Source: Streptomyces cyaneofuscatus
GTDB lineage: Bacteria; Actinomycetota; Actinomycetes; Streptomycetales; Streptomycetaceae
Direction of reading: 5' to 3'
Assembly (NCBI RefSeq): GCF_000718135.1
Contig: NZ_JOEM01000019.1
Coordinates: forward strand, 1 to 64,000
Length of the DNA stretch: 64,000 bases
The translations under genes were made by a program, and so were the position numbers. Below the pieces are notes generated by a model that was not told the DNA's origin, searched no databases, and saw only the letters and a program-made list of their open reading frames with translations. Shown piece after piece: positions 53,344-62,312 of the stretch; the first letter of the stretch is position 1, and every line of letters starts with the position of its first letter.

Positions 53344-54234
53344 GTGAGTACCCTTGCGCACACCATGATGACCGCCGCCCGCTCCGCCGATTCCGGCCTG
53401 GCCGGCCCGGGCGAACTCGATCGCTATCCCTACACGGAAGCGCCGGCCGGCGAGCGCGCCGCGGCCCGGCCCTGGGGCGGTTCCGATTCCGAGTTGGGGC
53501 GGGCGAGCCGCAGGGGAGCGGCCAGCCGCGGACGCGGGCTGCACGGTCAACTCGTCCAGCAGCTGGGCCAGATGATCGTCTCCGGCGACCTCGGCGCGGA
53601 CCGCCCCCTCGTTCCCGAGGAGATCGGCCAGCGCTTCGAGGTCTCCCGCACCGTCGTACGCGAGTCCCTGCGCGTCCTGGAGGCCAAGGGGCTCGTCAGC
53701 GCGCGCCCCAATGTGGGTACGCGGGTCCGCCCGGTCAGCGACTGGAACCTGCTGGATCCCGACATCATCGAGTGGCGCGCCTTCGGTCCGCAGCGCGACG
53801 ACCAGCGCCGTGAGCTGGCCGAGCTCCGCTGGACCATCGAGCCCCTCGCCGCTCGCCTCGCCGCCGGGCACGGCCGGGAGGACCTTCAGCAGCGCCTCGG
53901 CGACATGGTGGAGATCATGGGCCACGCGATGGGGCAGGGGGACGCGATCACCTTCTCCCGCGCCGACGCCGAATTCCACGCCCTGCTCATCCAGGCCGCG
54001 GGCAACCGGATGCTCGAACACCTCTCGGGCATCGTCTCGGCCGCCCTGCACGTCTCCGGCGGCCCGGTCACCGGCTGCGACCGTCCGGGCGAGGCCTCGC
54101 TCGCCCACCACGCGCGCATCGTCGACGCCCTCGCCTCGGGCGACTCCGCGGGGGCCGAGACGGCCATGCGCCAGCTGCTCGTCGTCCACCCCGACGTGGA
54201 GCGGGTGGTTCCCGCGCCCCGCGAGCAGCACTGA
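53344..54234 (+). CDS. FadR-subfamily GntR transcriptional regulator
   Basis: 296 residues. An N-terminal Gly/Arg-rich stretch (~1-60) precedes the winged helix (~62-130: GLHGQLVQQLGQMIVSGDLGADRPLVPEEIGQRFEVSRTVVRESLRVLEAKGLVSARPNVGTRV). The FCD effector domain (~145-285) has the metal-binding pattern with Asp/His in RADAEFHALLIQAAGN and LAHHARIVDAL. GTG 53344 has AAAGGA 3-4 nt upstream. Just upstream of hrdB and downstream of the ABC exporter; the regulated genes are not evident. Confidence 0.88.
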   Translation: MSTLAHTMMTAARSADSGLAGPGELDRYPYTEAPAGERAAARPWGGSDSELGRASRRGAASRGRGLHGQLVQQLGQMIVSGDLGADRPLVPEEIGQRFEVSRTVVRESLRVLEAKGLVSARPNVGTRVRPVSDWNLLDPDIIEWRAFGPQRDDQRRELAELRWTIEPLAARLAAGHGREDLQQRLGDMVEIMGHAMGQGDAITFSRADAEFHALLIQAAGNRMLEHLSGIVSAALHVSGGPVTGCDRPGEASLAHHARIVDALASGDSAGAETAMRQLLVVHPDVERVVPAPREQH

Positions 54235-54284
54235 CCGGTCCACGGCCGGGGTGGGCAGGCCCAGGCCTGTCGTCGGACAGGACC

Positions 54285-54317
54285 TGTGCCGCCGGACCGC
54301 ACGGGTCCGGCGGCACA
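54285..54317 (+). terminator. Terminator of the FadR-type gene
   Basis: Perfect 14-bp inverted repeat TGTGCCGCCGGACC / GGTCCGGCGGCACA with a 5-nt loop, followed by AATTGT. Confidence 0.92.
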
Positions 54318-54388
54318 ATTGTGAGGAGATGCCCGCCCTGGCTGGGTTCGTCGCGAATGGGGTGTGACTCGGGCCACGCGGATTGGGC

Positions 54389-54415
54389 GTAACACTCCTC
54401 GAAGCAGCGCGATGA
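54389..54415 (+). promoter_or_regulatory. ECF-type promoter of hrdB (ShbA-like)
   Basis: GTAAC (54389-54393) and CGATGA (54410-54415) are separated by 16 nt, a spacing and sequence typical of ECF sigma factors. In Streptomyces hrdB transcription depends on the ECF factor ShbA; assigning these elements to ShbA is inference from position and form. Confidence 0.55.
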
Positions 54416-54580
54416 CTTAAGAGGTGACCGCCGCGGAAGGAATACAGCAGCCCTTGGGCGCGCTGTTCAGTTCTGAGGCCAAACCCGCGCCGTCGACGAC
54501 ATCCCCAGTCGGCGGTCGTCGGTTCCAGCCCTCTCCAGGGCAGGGCCGGAAGCCGTTTCCATCGTTCCGAGAGGTTGTTC

Positions 54581-56128
54581 GTGTCGGCCAGCACATCCCG
54601 TACGCTCCCGCCCGAGATCGCCGAGTCCGAGTCTGTCATGGCGCTCATCGAGCGAGGGAAGGCTGATGGGCAGATCGCCGGCGATGACGTGCGTCGGGCC
54701 TTCGAGGCTGACCAGATTCCGCCAACCCAGTGGAAGAATGTTCTGCGCAGCCTCAACCAGATCCTCGAGGAAGAGGGTGTGACGCTGATGGTCAGTGCCG
54801 CGGAGTCGCCGAAGCGCGCCCGCAAGAGCGTCGCAGCGAAGAGCCCGGTCAAGCGCACCGCCACCAAGACTGTCGCGGCGAAGACCACCGTGACGAGGAC
54901 CGTCGCGGCCACCGCCGCCCCGGCGGCCGAGAGTGCGGACGCGGTGGCCGACGACGCCGTCGCTGCCGCCCCCGTGAAGAAGGCGGCAGCCAAGAAGACG
55001 GCTGCCAAGAAGACCGCCGTGAAGAAGACGGCGGCCAAGAAGACAGCGGCGAAGAAGTCCGGCAAGCAGGACGACGAGCTGCTCGACGGTGACGAGGCCG
55101 TCGAAGAGGTCAAGGCCGGCAAGGGCGAGGAAGAGGAGGGCGAGGGCGAGAACAAGGGCTTCGTCCTCTCCGACGACGACGAGGACGACGCGCCTGCCCA
55201 GCAGGTCGCCGTCGCCGGCGCCACCGCCGACCCGGTCAAGGACTACCTCAAGCAGATCGGCAAGGTCCCCCTCCTCAACGCCGAGCAGGAGGTCGAGCTC
55301 GCCAAGCGCATCGAGGCCGGTCTCTTCGCCGAGGACAAGCTGGCCAACGCCGACAAGCTCGCGCCGAAGCTCAAGCGCGAGCTGGAGATCATCGCCGAGG
55401 ACGGCCGCCGCGCCAAGAACCACCTCCTGGAGGCCAACCTCCGTCTGGTGGTCTCCCTGGCCAAGCGCTACACCGGCCGCGGCATGCTCTTCCTGGACCT
55501 GATCCAGGAGGGCAACCTCGGTTTGATCCGCGCGGTCGAGAAGTTCGACTACACCAAGGGCTACAAGTTCTCCACGTATGCCACCTGGTGGATCCGTCAG
55601 GCGATCACCCGCGCCATGGCCGACCAGGCCCGCACCATCCGTATCCCGGTGCACATGGTCGAGGTCATCAACAAGCTCGCGCGCGTGCAGCGCCAGATGC
55701 TCCAGGACCTGGGCCGTGAGCCCACCCCGGAGGAGCTGGCCAAGGAGCTCGACATGACCCCTGAGAAGGTCATCGAGGTCCAGAAGTACGGCCGCGAGCC
55801 GATCTCGCTGCACACCCCGCTCGGCGAGGACGGCGACAGCGAGTTCGGTGACCTGATCGAGGACTCCGAGGCCGTCGTCCCGGCGGACGCGGTCAGCTTC
55901 ACGCTCCTCCAGGAGCAGCTGCACTCGGTGCTCGACACGCTCTCCGAGCGTGAGGCCGGCGTGGTCTCGATGCGCTTCGGTCTCACCGACGGCCAGCCGA
56001 AGACGCTGGACGAGATCGGCAAGGTCTACGGCGTGACGCGTGAGCGCATCCGCCAGATCGAGTCGAAGACGATGTCGAAGCTCCGTCACCCGTCCCGTTC
56101 GCAGGTCCTGCGCGACTACCTGGACTAG
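54581..56128 (+). CDS. hrdB: RNA polymerase principal sigma factor HrdB
   Basis: 515-residue group 1 sigma-70. The N-terminal region 1.1 ([43 protein letters not shown]) is followed by a Lys/Ala repeat segment ([22 protein letters not shown], ~135-165) and an acidic stretch characteristic of actinobacterial HrdB. Region 1.2 starts [22 protein letters not shown], region 2 includes [22 protein letters not shown], region 4 ends [35 protein letters not shown] 54581 has AGAGG 6 nt upstream; TTG 54575 is two codons earlier. Essential; directs housekeeping transcription. Confidence 0.97.
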   Translation: MSASTSRTLPPEIAESESVMALIERGKADGQIAGDDVRRAFEADQIPPTQWKNVLRSLNQILEEEGVTLMVSAAESPKRARKSVAAKSPVKRTATKTVAAKTTVTRTVAATAAPAAESADAVADDAVAAAPVKKAAAKKTAAKKTAVKKTAAKKTAAKKSGKQDDELLDGDEAVEEVKAGKGEEEEGEGENKGFVLSDDDEDDAPAQQVAVAGATADPVKDYLKQIGKVPLLNAEQEVELAKRIEAGLFAEDKLANADKLAPKLKRELEIIAEDGRRAKNHLLEANLRLVVSLAKRYTGRGMLFLDLIQEGNLGLIRAVEKFDYTKGYKFSTYATWWIRQAITRAMADQARTIRIPVHMVEVINKLARVQRQMLQDLGREPTPEELAKELDMTPEKVIEVQKYGREPISLHTPLGEDGDSEFGDLIEDSEAVVPADAVSFTLLQEQLHSVLDTLSEREAGVVSMRFGLTDGQPKTLDEIGKVYGVTRERIRQIESKTMSKLRHPSRSQVLRDYLD

Positions 56129-56153
56129 AACACAGGGCGGAAGATTCACCGGT

Positions 56154-56185
56154 GAGGGCCCGGATCCCCAGGGATCCGGGCCCTC
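56154..56185 (+). terminator. Terminator of hrdB
   Basis: 15-bp perfect inverted repeat GAGGGCCCGGATCCC / GGGATCCGGGCCCTC with CA at the centre, 25 nt after the stop. Confidence 0.9.
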
Positions 56186-56264
56186 CGGCGTGTCCGCGGG
56201 TGCGCAGGGGGACGGGCTGGATCACGCTGGGTGAAACGTTTCCACCTCAGTGTCAGGAGCCCTC

Positions 56265-57095
56265 ATGCCCCGTCCCGTCGTCCGTGCCCTGACCGGGGTC
56301 CTCGCCCTGACCGCCGCGGTCGCCGTAGCGCCGCTCGTGGCCCCGCTCCCGGCGGCCGCCGACAGCATCGTCGTCGGCGGACAGCCCGCCCCCGTGGCGG
56401 ACAGCCCGTGGGCGGTGGCCCTGTCCAGCCGTGAGCGGTTCGGCGGGGCGCGCTCGGGCCAGTTCTGCGGCGGCGTCGCCGTGGCGCCCACGAAGGTCCT
56501 GACGGTCGCCCACTGTCTGGGTGAAGAGGCGCTCGGCGCACCGGTGAGCCGGGTGAAGGACCTCCGCGTCATCGCCGGGCGGGACCGGCTGAGTGACACG
56601 AGCGGCCAGGAGATCCCGGTCCGGGGGGTCTGGGTCAATCCGGCGTACGACCCCGACACCAACGCCGGCGACCTCGCGGTGCTGACGCTGTCCCGGGCGC
56701 TGCCGAGGAGCGGCGTCATCCCGATGGCCCGGGCCGGGGACGAGGCGTACCGGGCCGGGACGGCCGCGGCGGTCTACGGGTGGGGGGACACCACCGGGGC
56801 CGGTACCTACGCCTCCGTGCTGCGCTCCGCCCGGGTCCAGGTCCTGCCCGACCGTGAGTGCGCCCGGGCCTACCCGGGCGGCCGGGAGGGCACGTACGAC
56901 GCCTCAGGGATGCTCTGTGCGGGCGATCCGGCGGGCGGGCGGGACGCGTGCCAGGGCGACAGCGGCGGGCCGCTGGTGGCCCGTGGGCGGCTCATCGGCC
57001 TGGTGTCCTGGGGGAGCGGCTGCGGGCGCGCGGGCAGCCCCGGGGTGTACACCCGGGTCTCGGCGGCCCTGAAGTGGGCCGAGGGCCGCATCTGA
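56265..57095 (+). CDS. Secreted trypsin-like serine protease (S1)
   Basis: 276 residues. Signal peptide ~1-33 ending APLPAAADS; the mature N-terminus IVVGG resembles the activation site of trypsins (IVGG). Triad: LTVAHC (His), NAGDLAVLTL (Asp), GDSGGPL (Ser near 232). The Asp six residues before the catalytic Ser (DACQGDSGG) predicts Arg/Lys specificity. Five Cys-containing segments could form disulfides. ATG 56265 has GGAG 5 nt upstream; GTG 56250 is an alternative. Monocistronic, with two downstream hairpins. Confidence 0.92.
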   Translation: MPRPVVRALTGVLALTAAVAVAPLVAPLPAAADSIVVGGQPAPVADSPWAVALSSRERFGGARSGQFCGGVAVAPTKVLTVAHCLGEEALGAPVSRVKDLRVIAGRDRLSDTSGQEIPVRGVWVNPAYDPDTNAGDLAVLTLSRALPRSGVIPMARAGDEAYRAGTAAAVYGWGDTTGAGTYASVLRSARVQVLPDRECARAYPGGREGTYDASGMLCAGDPAGGRDACQGDSGGPLVARGRLIGLVSWGSGCGRAGSPGVYTRVSAALKWAEGRI

Positions 57096-57125
57096 GCGGG
57101 CCCGCGGACTCGCCGACGTACGAGA

Positions 57126-57178
57126 ACGGGCGGCGCCCCCGGTGGGGGTGCCGCCCGTCGGCCGGTCCTGGACCGGCC
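57126..57178. terminator. Double hairpin between convergent protease and zinc-ribbon genes
   Basis: First: 15-nt arms 57126-57140 and 57144-57158 with one G·U pair and a GGT loop. Second: GGCCGGTCC / GGACCGGCC at 57160-57178. Confidence 0.85.
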
Positions 57179-57203
57179 CCTGGCTCGTCGTGGATGCGAG
57201 GTG

Positions 57204-57434
57204 TCAGTGTTGGTCCTCGTCGGCGGTCGCCTGCACGGCGGTGAGCCGATCCGTCTCATCCTGTATTTCCGCGGCGATCTTCTTGAGTTCCGGCTCGAAC
57301 TTGCGCCCGTGGTGGGCGCAGAAGAGCAGTTCACCGCCGCTGATCAGGACGACGCGCAGATAGGCCTGGGCGCCGCAACGGTCACAGCGGTCTGCTGCGG
57401 TCAGCGGGCTCGCGGGGGTCAGAACAGTAGTCAC
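57204..57434 (-). CDS. Small zinc-ribbon-like protein (DUF7455-like)
   Basis: 76 residues: CDRCGAQAYLRVVLISGGELLFCAHHGRKFEPELKKIAAEIQDETDRL. A CxxC pair near residue 17 and CxHHG near 39 would bind one zinc ion; an acidic helix follows. I recall the same protein between the protease and parE genes in many Streptomyces, grouped as DUF7455. The function is unknown. Divergent from parE across a 447-nt gap. Confidence 0.8.
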   Translation of the reverse strand: MTTVLTPASPLTAADRCDRCGAQAYLRVVLISGGELLFCAHHGRKFEPELKKIAAEIQDETDRLTAVQATADEDQH

Positions 57435-57881
57435 GTCGCCTCTTCTCTAGCTCGACGAGCTGTCGTACCAGGGTCAACATCCAACCAGGCCGAAAACGTT
57501 CCCGCTCGTGGCTTTTCTTCGAAACTTCTTCTCGGGATGGCTGTCAGTTGCCGGTTGGCGGCGAATGTGCCGTATGCGGAGCGCTACGGTTTCGCATTGC
57601 TTGTCTTGGGGGTGGGTCCCGCCGGCCGGCTTGCCGGTTTGTTCATGAGGACGTGCCCGGAGCCTAAATGGTTCATGCCTCGAAGGGAACGTGATGTGCA
57701 CGTCACTCCGACGAATGATCGAACATCCATGCGAGCCCGGATGAAGCTCGACTAGCATGAGGATTCCCCGAGGGTGGCGTTACAACCGCTCTACCAGGCC
57801 TCTGTAGGCTCTCAGCGGCAACCGAAGCCGACCGTGATACCCACCAGGGGCCCAGATGAAATTCAGCGAGGAGCGAACCGC
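57435..57881. other. 447-nt gap upstream of parE
   Basis: No convincing gene. This stretch is relatively AT-rich for the window, especially 57480-57780. It must hold promoters for parE and the small zinc-ribbon gene, but no clear -35/-10 pair or dyad stood out. Two overlapping open frames on opposite strands (57474-57758 minus, 57201-57755 plus) show no family pattern. Confidence 0.5.
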
Positions 57882-60008
57882 GTGACCGCCGAAACGTCCG
57901 TGCCGTCCACCGCGATGCTGACCGCAGCAGGCGGCGACCGGGACAGCTCCAACTACACCGCGCGGCACCTTCTCGTCCTCGAAGGACTTGAGGCGGTCCG
58001 CAAGCGCCCCGGGATGTACATCGGGTCCACCGACAGCCGCGGGCTCATGCACTGCCTCTGGGAGATCATCGACAACTCCGTCGACGAGGCCCTGGGCGGC
58101 CACTGCGACCACATCGAGGTCATCCTCCACGACGACTCCTCCGTCGAGGTCCGGGACAACGGCCGCGGCATCCCCGTGGACGTGGAGCCCAAGACCGGGC
58201 TCTCCGGCATCGAGGTCGTCATGACCAAGCTGCACGCCGGAGGCAAGTTCGGCGGCGGCTCCTACGCGGCCTCCGGCGGCCTCCACGGCGTCGGCGCCTC
58301 CGTGGTCAACGCCCTCTCCGCCCGCCTGGACGTCGAGGTCGACCGCAACAGCGCGACCCACTCCATCAGCTTCCGGCGCGGCGTCCCGGGCATGTTCACC
58401 GAGCAGGGCCCCGACAGCCCCTTCGACCCGGCCAACGGCCTGCGCAAGGGGAAGCGGGTCCCCAAGACCCGTACCGGTACCCGGGTCAGGTACTGGGCGG
58501 ACCGGCAGATCTTCCTCAAGGACGCCAAGCTCAACCTGGAGACGCTCTACCAGCGGGCCCGCCAGACGGCCTTCCTCGTCCCCGGCCTCACCATCGTCGT
58601 CCGCGACGAGCGGGGGATCGACGGCGAGGGCAAGACCGAGGAGACGTTCCGCTTCGACGGCGGCATCAGCGAGTTCTGCGAGTACCTGGCGCAGGACAAG
58701 GCCGTCTGCGACGTCCAGCGGCTGACCGGCACCGGCACCTTCAAGGAGACCGTCCCGGTCCTCGACGACCGCGGCCACATGACCGCGACCGAGGTCACCC
58801 GGGAGCTCGGCGTCGACATCGCGCTGCGCTGGGGCACCGGCTACGACACCACCGTCCGCTCCTTCGTCAACATCATCGCCACCCCCAAGGGCGGCACCCA
58901 CGTCAGCGGGTTCGAGCGCTCCCTCACCAAGACGGTGAACGAGGCCCTCCGCTCCGCGAAGATGCTGCGGGTCGCCGAGGACGACGTGGTGAAGGACGAC
59001 GCCCTCGAAGGGCTCACCGCCGTCGTCACCGTACGGCTGGCGGAGCCGCAGTTCGAGGGGCAGACCAAGGAGGTGCTCGGCACCTCGGCGGCCAACCGGA
59101 TCGTCGCCGCCGTGGTCGCCAAGGAGCTCAAGGCGTTCCTGACCTCCACCAAGCGGGACGCCAAGGCCCAGGCCCGGGCGGTCCTGGAGAAGGCCGTCGC
59201 CGCCGCCCGTACGCGGATCGCGGCCCGCCAGCACAAGGACGCCCAGCGCCGCAAGACCGCGCTGGAGTCCTCCTCGCTGCCGGCCAAGCTCGCCGACTGC
59301 CGCAGCGACGACGTGGAGCGCAGCGAGCTCTTCATCGTCGAGGGCGACTCGGCGCTCGGTACCGCCAAGCTGGCGCGGAACAGTGAGTTCCAGGCGCTCC
59401 TGCCGATCCGCGGCAAGATCCTCAACGTCCAGAAGTCGTCCGTCTCGGACATGCTGAAGAACGCCGAGTGCGGCGCCATCATCCAGGTCATAGGAGCCGG
59501 GTCCGGCCGGACCTTCGACATCGACGCCGCCCGCTACGGCAAGGTCATCATGATGACCGACGCCGATGTGGACGGCTCCCACATCCGCACCCTGCTGCTG
59601 ACCCTCTTCCAGCGCTACATGCGCCCGATGGTCGAGGCCGGACGGGTCTTCGCGGCGGTGCCCCCGCTGCACCGGATCGAGCTGGTCCAGCCCAAGAAGG
59701 GCCAGGACAAGTACGTGTACACGTACTCGGACAACGAGCTGCGCCAGACGCTGCTGGAGTTCCAGCGCAAGAACGTCCGGATCAAGGAGTCCATCCAGCG
59801 CTACAAGGGCCTCGGTGAGATGGACGCCGACCAGCTGGCCGAGACCACGATGGACCCGCGCCACCGCACGCTGCGCCGGATCAACATCGGGGACCTGGAA
59901 TCCTCCGAGCAGGTCTTCGACCTCCTGATGGGCAACGAGGTCGCGCCCCGCAAGGAGTTCATCACCAGCTCGGCGGCGACCCTGGACCGCTCGCGCATCG
60001 ACGCGTAG
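57882..60008 (+). CDS. parE: DNA topoisomerase IV subunit B ParE
   Basis: 708-residue type II topoisomerase ATPase subunit. GHKL motifs: EIIDNSVDEALGGH (N-box), VRDNGRGIPVD and GGKFGGGSYAASGGLHGVGASVVNALS. The transducer and TOPRIM regions follow: ELFIVEGDSALGTAK (near 485), MTDADVDGSHIRTLLLTLFQRYMRP (DxD metal site near 560), RYKGLGEMDADQL. I call ParE rather than GyrB from the gene's position downstream of hrdB, where S. coelicolor has parE; gyrB lies near oriC. GTG 57882 has GGAG 8 nt upstream. parC is not in the window. Confidence 0.92.
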   Translation: MTAETSVPSTAMLTAAGGDRDSSNYTARHLLVLEGLEAVRKRPGMYIGSTDSRGLMHCLWEIIDNSVDEALGGHCDHIEVILHDDSSVEVRDNGRGIPVDVEPKTGLSGIEVVMTKLHAGGKFGGGSYAASGGLHGVGASVVNALSARLDVEVDRNSATHSISFRRGVPGMFTEQGPDSPFDPANGLRKGKRVPKTRTGTRVRYWADRQIFLKDAKLNLETLYQRARQTAFLVPGLTIVVRDERGIDGEGKTEETFRFDGGISEFCEYLAQDKAVCDVQRLTGTGTFKETVPVLDDRGHMTATEVTRELGVDIALRWGTGYDTTVRSFVNIIATPKGGTHVSGFERSLTKTVNEALRSAKMLRVAEDDVVKDDALEGLTAVVTVRLAEPQFEGQTKEVLGTSAANRIVAAVVAKELKAFLTSTKRDAKAQARAVLEKAVAAARTRIAARQHKDAQRRKTALESSSLPAKLADCRSDDVERSELFIVEGDSALGTAKLARNSEFQALLPIRGKILNVQKSSVSDMLKNAECGAIIQVIGAGSGRTFDIDAARYGKVIMMTDADVDGSHIRTLLLTLFQRYMRPMVEAGRVFAAVPPLHRIELVQPKKGQDKYVYTYSDNELRQTLLEFQRKNVRIKESIQRYKGLGEMDADQLAETTMDPRHRTLRRINIGDLESSEQVFDLLMGNEVAPRKEFITSSAATLDRSRIDA

Positions 60009-60028
60009 GCAGCCGTATCAACCCCTGA

Positions 60029-60066
60029 GGCCCCCGCCCTCCCGGATCACCGGAAGGGCGGGGGCC
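60029..60066 (+). terminator. Terminator of parE
   Basis: 17-nt arms 60029-60045 and 60050-60066 with one mismatch and a 4-nt loop, 21 nt after the stop. Confidence 0.9.
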
Positions 60067-60086
60067 GCCTGCGTTCGGGACTTCTG

Positions 60087-60102
60087 TCACCTGAAGAGGT
60101 GA
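60087..60102. promoter_or_regulatory. Short dyad upstream of the DUF485/symporter operon
   Basis: TCACCT-GAAG-AGGTGA, perfect 6-bp arms, 90 nt before the operon start. Candidate operator. Confidence 0.35.
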
Positions 60103-60191
60103 ATTCGGGCGAATGACGCGTCCGGGATCTTCTCTTACCGCTCATGGTGGGCCACGCGGCCGAAAAGGTCCGTGGACAAGGGAGTTGCTCG

Positions 60192-60692
60192 GTGGAGAAG
60201 GAAGCAGGGCCGGCGGCCGCGGGAGTGCGGCTCGACGACCCGTGGTACGAGGCGTCGGCCGCGGGCTGGGACGAGGCGGACGGCGTGGGAGGCGAGGCGG
60301 CGGCCGGTGCGCCCGGCCCCGGGGAGCCGCCGCCCGGGCCCAGCGCGGCCGAGATCTACCTGGAGGTGCACCGCAGCGCGGCCTTCCGCGAGGTGCGCCG
60401 CCGCTACCGCCGCTTCGTGATGCCCGCCGCCCTCGCCTTCCTCCTCTGGTACCTCGCGTACGTCGTCGCGGCCACCACGGCGCCCGCGCTCATGGCCCGC
60501 CCGGTCGCCGGAGCGGTCAACGTGGCGATGGTGGCGGGTCTCGGCCAGTTCCTCACCACCTTCCTCCTGACCTGGGCGTACGCACGCCACGCGCGGCTGC
60601 GCAGGGACCGGGCCGCCCTCGATCTGCGGTGGGACACCCAGGAGATGACACGGGGCGCCGGACAGCCCGCGGCAGGAGGGCCGGTCCGTTGA
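60192..60692 (+). CDS. DUF485 membrane protein (symporter partner)
   Basis: 166 residues. After a ~60-residue Gly/Ala/Pro-rich N-terminus the DUF485 core reads EIYLEVHRSAAFREVRRRYRRFVMPAALAFLLWYLAYVVAATTAPALMARPVAGAVNVAMVAGLGQFLTTFLLTWAYARHA, with two transmembrane helices. DUF485 proteins (YjcH type) are encoded with acetate/cation symporters. GTG 60192 has GGAG 7 nt upstream; ATG 60144 is an alternative. The stop TGA overlaps the TTG start of the symporter gene. Confidence 0.88.
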   Translation: MEKEAGPAAAGVRLDDPWYEASAAGWDEADGVGGEAAAGAPGPGEPPPGPSAAEIYLEVHRSAAFREVRRRYRRFVMPAALAFLLWYLAYVVAATTAPALMARPVAGAVNVAMVAGLGQFLTTFLLTWAYARHARLRRDRAALDLRWDTQEMTRGAGQPAAGGPVR

Positions 60693-62281
60693 GCGGCGAC
60701 CACCAGACACTCGCCCTGCTGCTGTTCTGCGCGTTCATCGCGGTGACGCTCTTCATCACCACCTGGGTCAGCCGCAACCGGCAGGGTTCCGCCGAGGAGT
60801 TCTACGCCGGCGGGCGCCTGTTCTCGCCCATGGAGAACGGTTTCGCCATCGCCGGCGACTACATGTCGGCCGCCTCCTTCCTCGGCATCTCCGGGCTGAT
60901 CGCCCTCTTCGGCTACGACGGCATCCTCTACTCGGTCGGCTTCCTGGTCGCCTGGCTGGTCGTCCTGCTGCTGGTGGCCGAACTCGTCCGCAACTGCGGC
61001 CGGTTCACCCTCGCCGACGTGGTCGCCGCACGCATGGCGGAGCGCCCGGTGCGTATCGCGCTCGGCACCTCCTCCGTCACCGTCTCCGTGCTCTATCTCG
61101 TCGCCCAGATGGTCGGTGCGGGCTCCCTGGTGGCCCTGCTGCTCGGCGGGACGAGCGACGCGGCCCGAACGTGGACCGTGGTCGGGGTCGGCGCGCTGAT
61201 GGTCGTCTACGTGTCGTTCGGCGGGATGCGCGCCACCACCTGGATCCAGATCGTCAAGGCCGTGCTGCTGATGGGCGGCGCCGTCGCCCTCACCGTGCTC
61301 GTCCTGGTCCAGTTCCGCTTCGACGTCAACAGCCTGCTCACCACCGCCGCCGAACGCAGCGGCCATGGCAAGGACTTCCTCGCCCCCGGTCTGCGCTACG
61401 GCGGCGACTGGATCTCCCGCTTCGACTTCATCAGCCTGGGCGTCGCCCTCGTCCTCGGCACGGCGGGGCTGCCGCACATCCTGTCGCGCTTCTACACCGT
61501 GCCCACCGCCCGCGCGGCACGCAGGTCGGTCGTCTGGTCCATCGGCCTCATCGGCAGCTTCTACCTGATGACGATCGTGCTCGGCTTCGGCGCCGCGGCC
61601 CTGGTCGGCTCCGCCGAGGTCCGCTCCTCGAACGCCGCGGGCAACACCGCCGTACCGCTGCTGGCCCTCGACCTCGGCGGCGGTGAGGGCTCCACCGGCG
61701 GAACGGTTCTCTTCGCCGTGGTCGCCGCGATCGCGTTCGCCACCATCCTGGCCGTCGTCGCGGGCATCACGCTCGCCTCCTCGGCCTCCGTCGCCCACGA
61801 CCTCTACGCCTCGCTCCGCCGCCCGGGACGCAAGCAGTACGGCGAAGTGGCCGTCGCGCGGGTCGCCGCCGCCGGGATCGGGGCGGTCGCCATCGCGCTC
61901 GGCCTGCTGGCCCAGAACCTCAACGTGGCGTTCCTGGTCGGCCTCGCCTTCGCCGTGGCCGCCTCGGCGAACCTCCCGGCGCTGCTCTACTCCCTGTTCT
62001 GGCGGAACTTCACCACCCGGGGCGCGGTCTGGGCGGTGTACGGCGGCCTCGTCCCGGCCGTCGTCCTGGTTCTGGTCTCACCCGTCGTCTCGGGCAGCCC
62101 CACGTCCCTGTTCCCGGGCGTCGACTTCCAGCTCTTCCCGCTGGAGAACCCGGGGCTCGTCTCGATCCCGCTCGGCTTCCTGGCGGGCTGGCTCGGTACG
62201 GTCACCTCGGGCGAGAAGCCGGACGAGGCCAAACACGCCGAGAGCGAGGTCAGGGCGCTGACGGGGGCAGGGGCCGCGTAG
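60689..62281 (+). CDS. ActP-like cation/organic acid symporter (SSS family)
   Basis: 530-residue sodium:solute symporter with about 13 hydrophobic helices. Motifs: EEFYAGGRLFSPMENGFAIAGDYMSAASFLGISGLIALFGYDGILY, VSVLYLVAQMVGAGSLVALLLG, AGLPHILSRFYTVPTARAARRSV. This subgroup (with DUF485) takes up acetate or related short-chain acids. The start is TTG 60689, overlapping the DUF485 stop (TTGA), with GGAGGG 8 nt upstream. It is convergent with a CitB/CitA-type two-component system that may control it. Confidence 0.88.
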   Translation: MSGDHQTLALLLFCAFIAVTLFITTWVSRNRQGSAEEFYAGGRLFSPMENGFAIAGDYMSAASFLGISGLIALFGYDGILYSVGFLVAWLVVLLLVAELVRNCGRFTLADVVAARMAERPVRIALGTSSVTVSVLYLVAQMVGAGSLVALLLGGTSDAARTWTVVGVGALMVVYVSFGGMRATTWIQIVKAVLLMGGAVALTVLVLVQFRFDVNSLLTTAAERSGHGKDFLAPGLRYGGDWISRFDFISLGVALVLGTAGLPHILSRFYTVPTARAARRSVVWSIGLIGSFYLMTIVLGFGAAALVGSAEVRSSNAAGNTAVPLLALDLGGGEGSTGGTVLFAVVAAIAFATILAVVAGITLASSASVAHDLYASLRRPGRKQYGEVAVARVAAAGIGAVAIALGLLAQNLNVAFLVGLAFAVAASANLPALLYSLFWRNFTTRGAVWAVYGGLVPAVVLVLVSPVVSGSPTSLFPGVDFQLFPLENPGLVSIPLGFLAGWLGTVTSGEKPDEAKHAESEVRALTGAGAA

Positions 62282-62312
62282 AAGCTCCACGTAAAGAGGC
62301 CGTCTGAAAAGC

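Larger units (their letters stand above)
54235..54580 (+). promoter_or_regulatory. hrdB upstream region
   Basis: 346 nt with no separate gene. It contains the terminator of the GntR gene (54285-54317) and the candidate hrdB promoter (54389-54415), leaving a 5' leader of about 160 nt in which I see no conserved ORF. Confidence 0.6.

Noticed and set aside
54424..54666. Plus-strand ORF overlapping the hrdB start
   Set aside because: Out of frame with hrdB, no family pattern, lies in the predicted 5' leader.
57474..57758. 94-codon minus-strand ORF in the parE upstream gap
   Set aside because: No ribosome site, no recognisable pattern and an opposing open frame of similar quality.
57780..59864. 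694-codon minus-strand open frame opposite parE
   Set aside because: Composition is Gly/Val/Leu/Asp-rich without motifs; parE fully explains the region.
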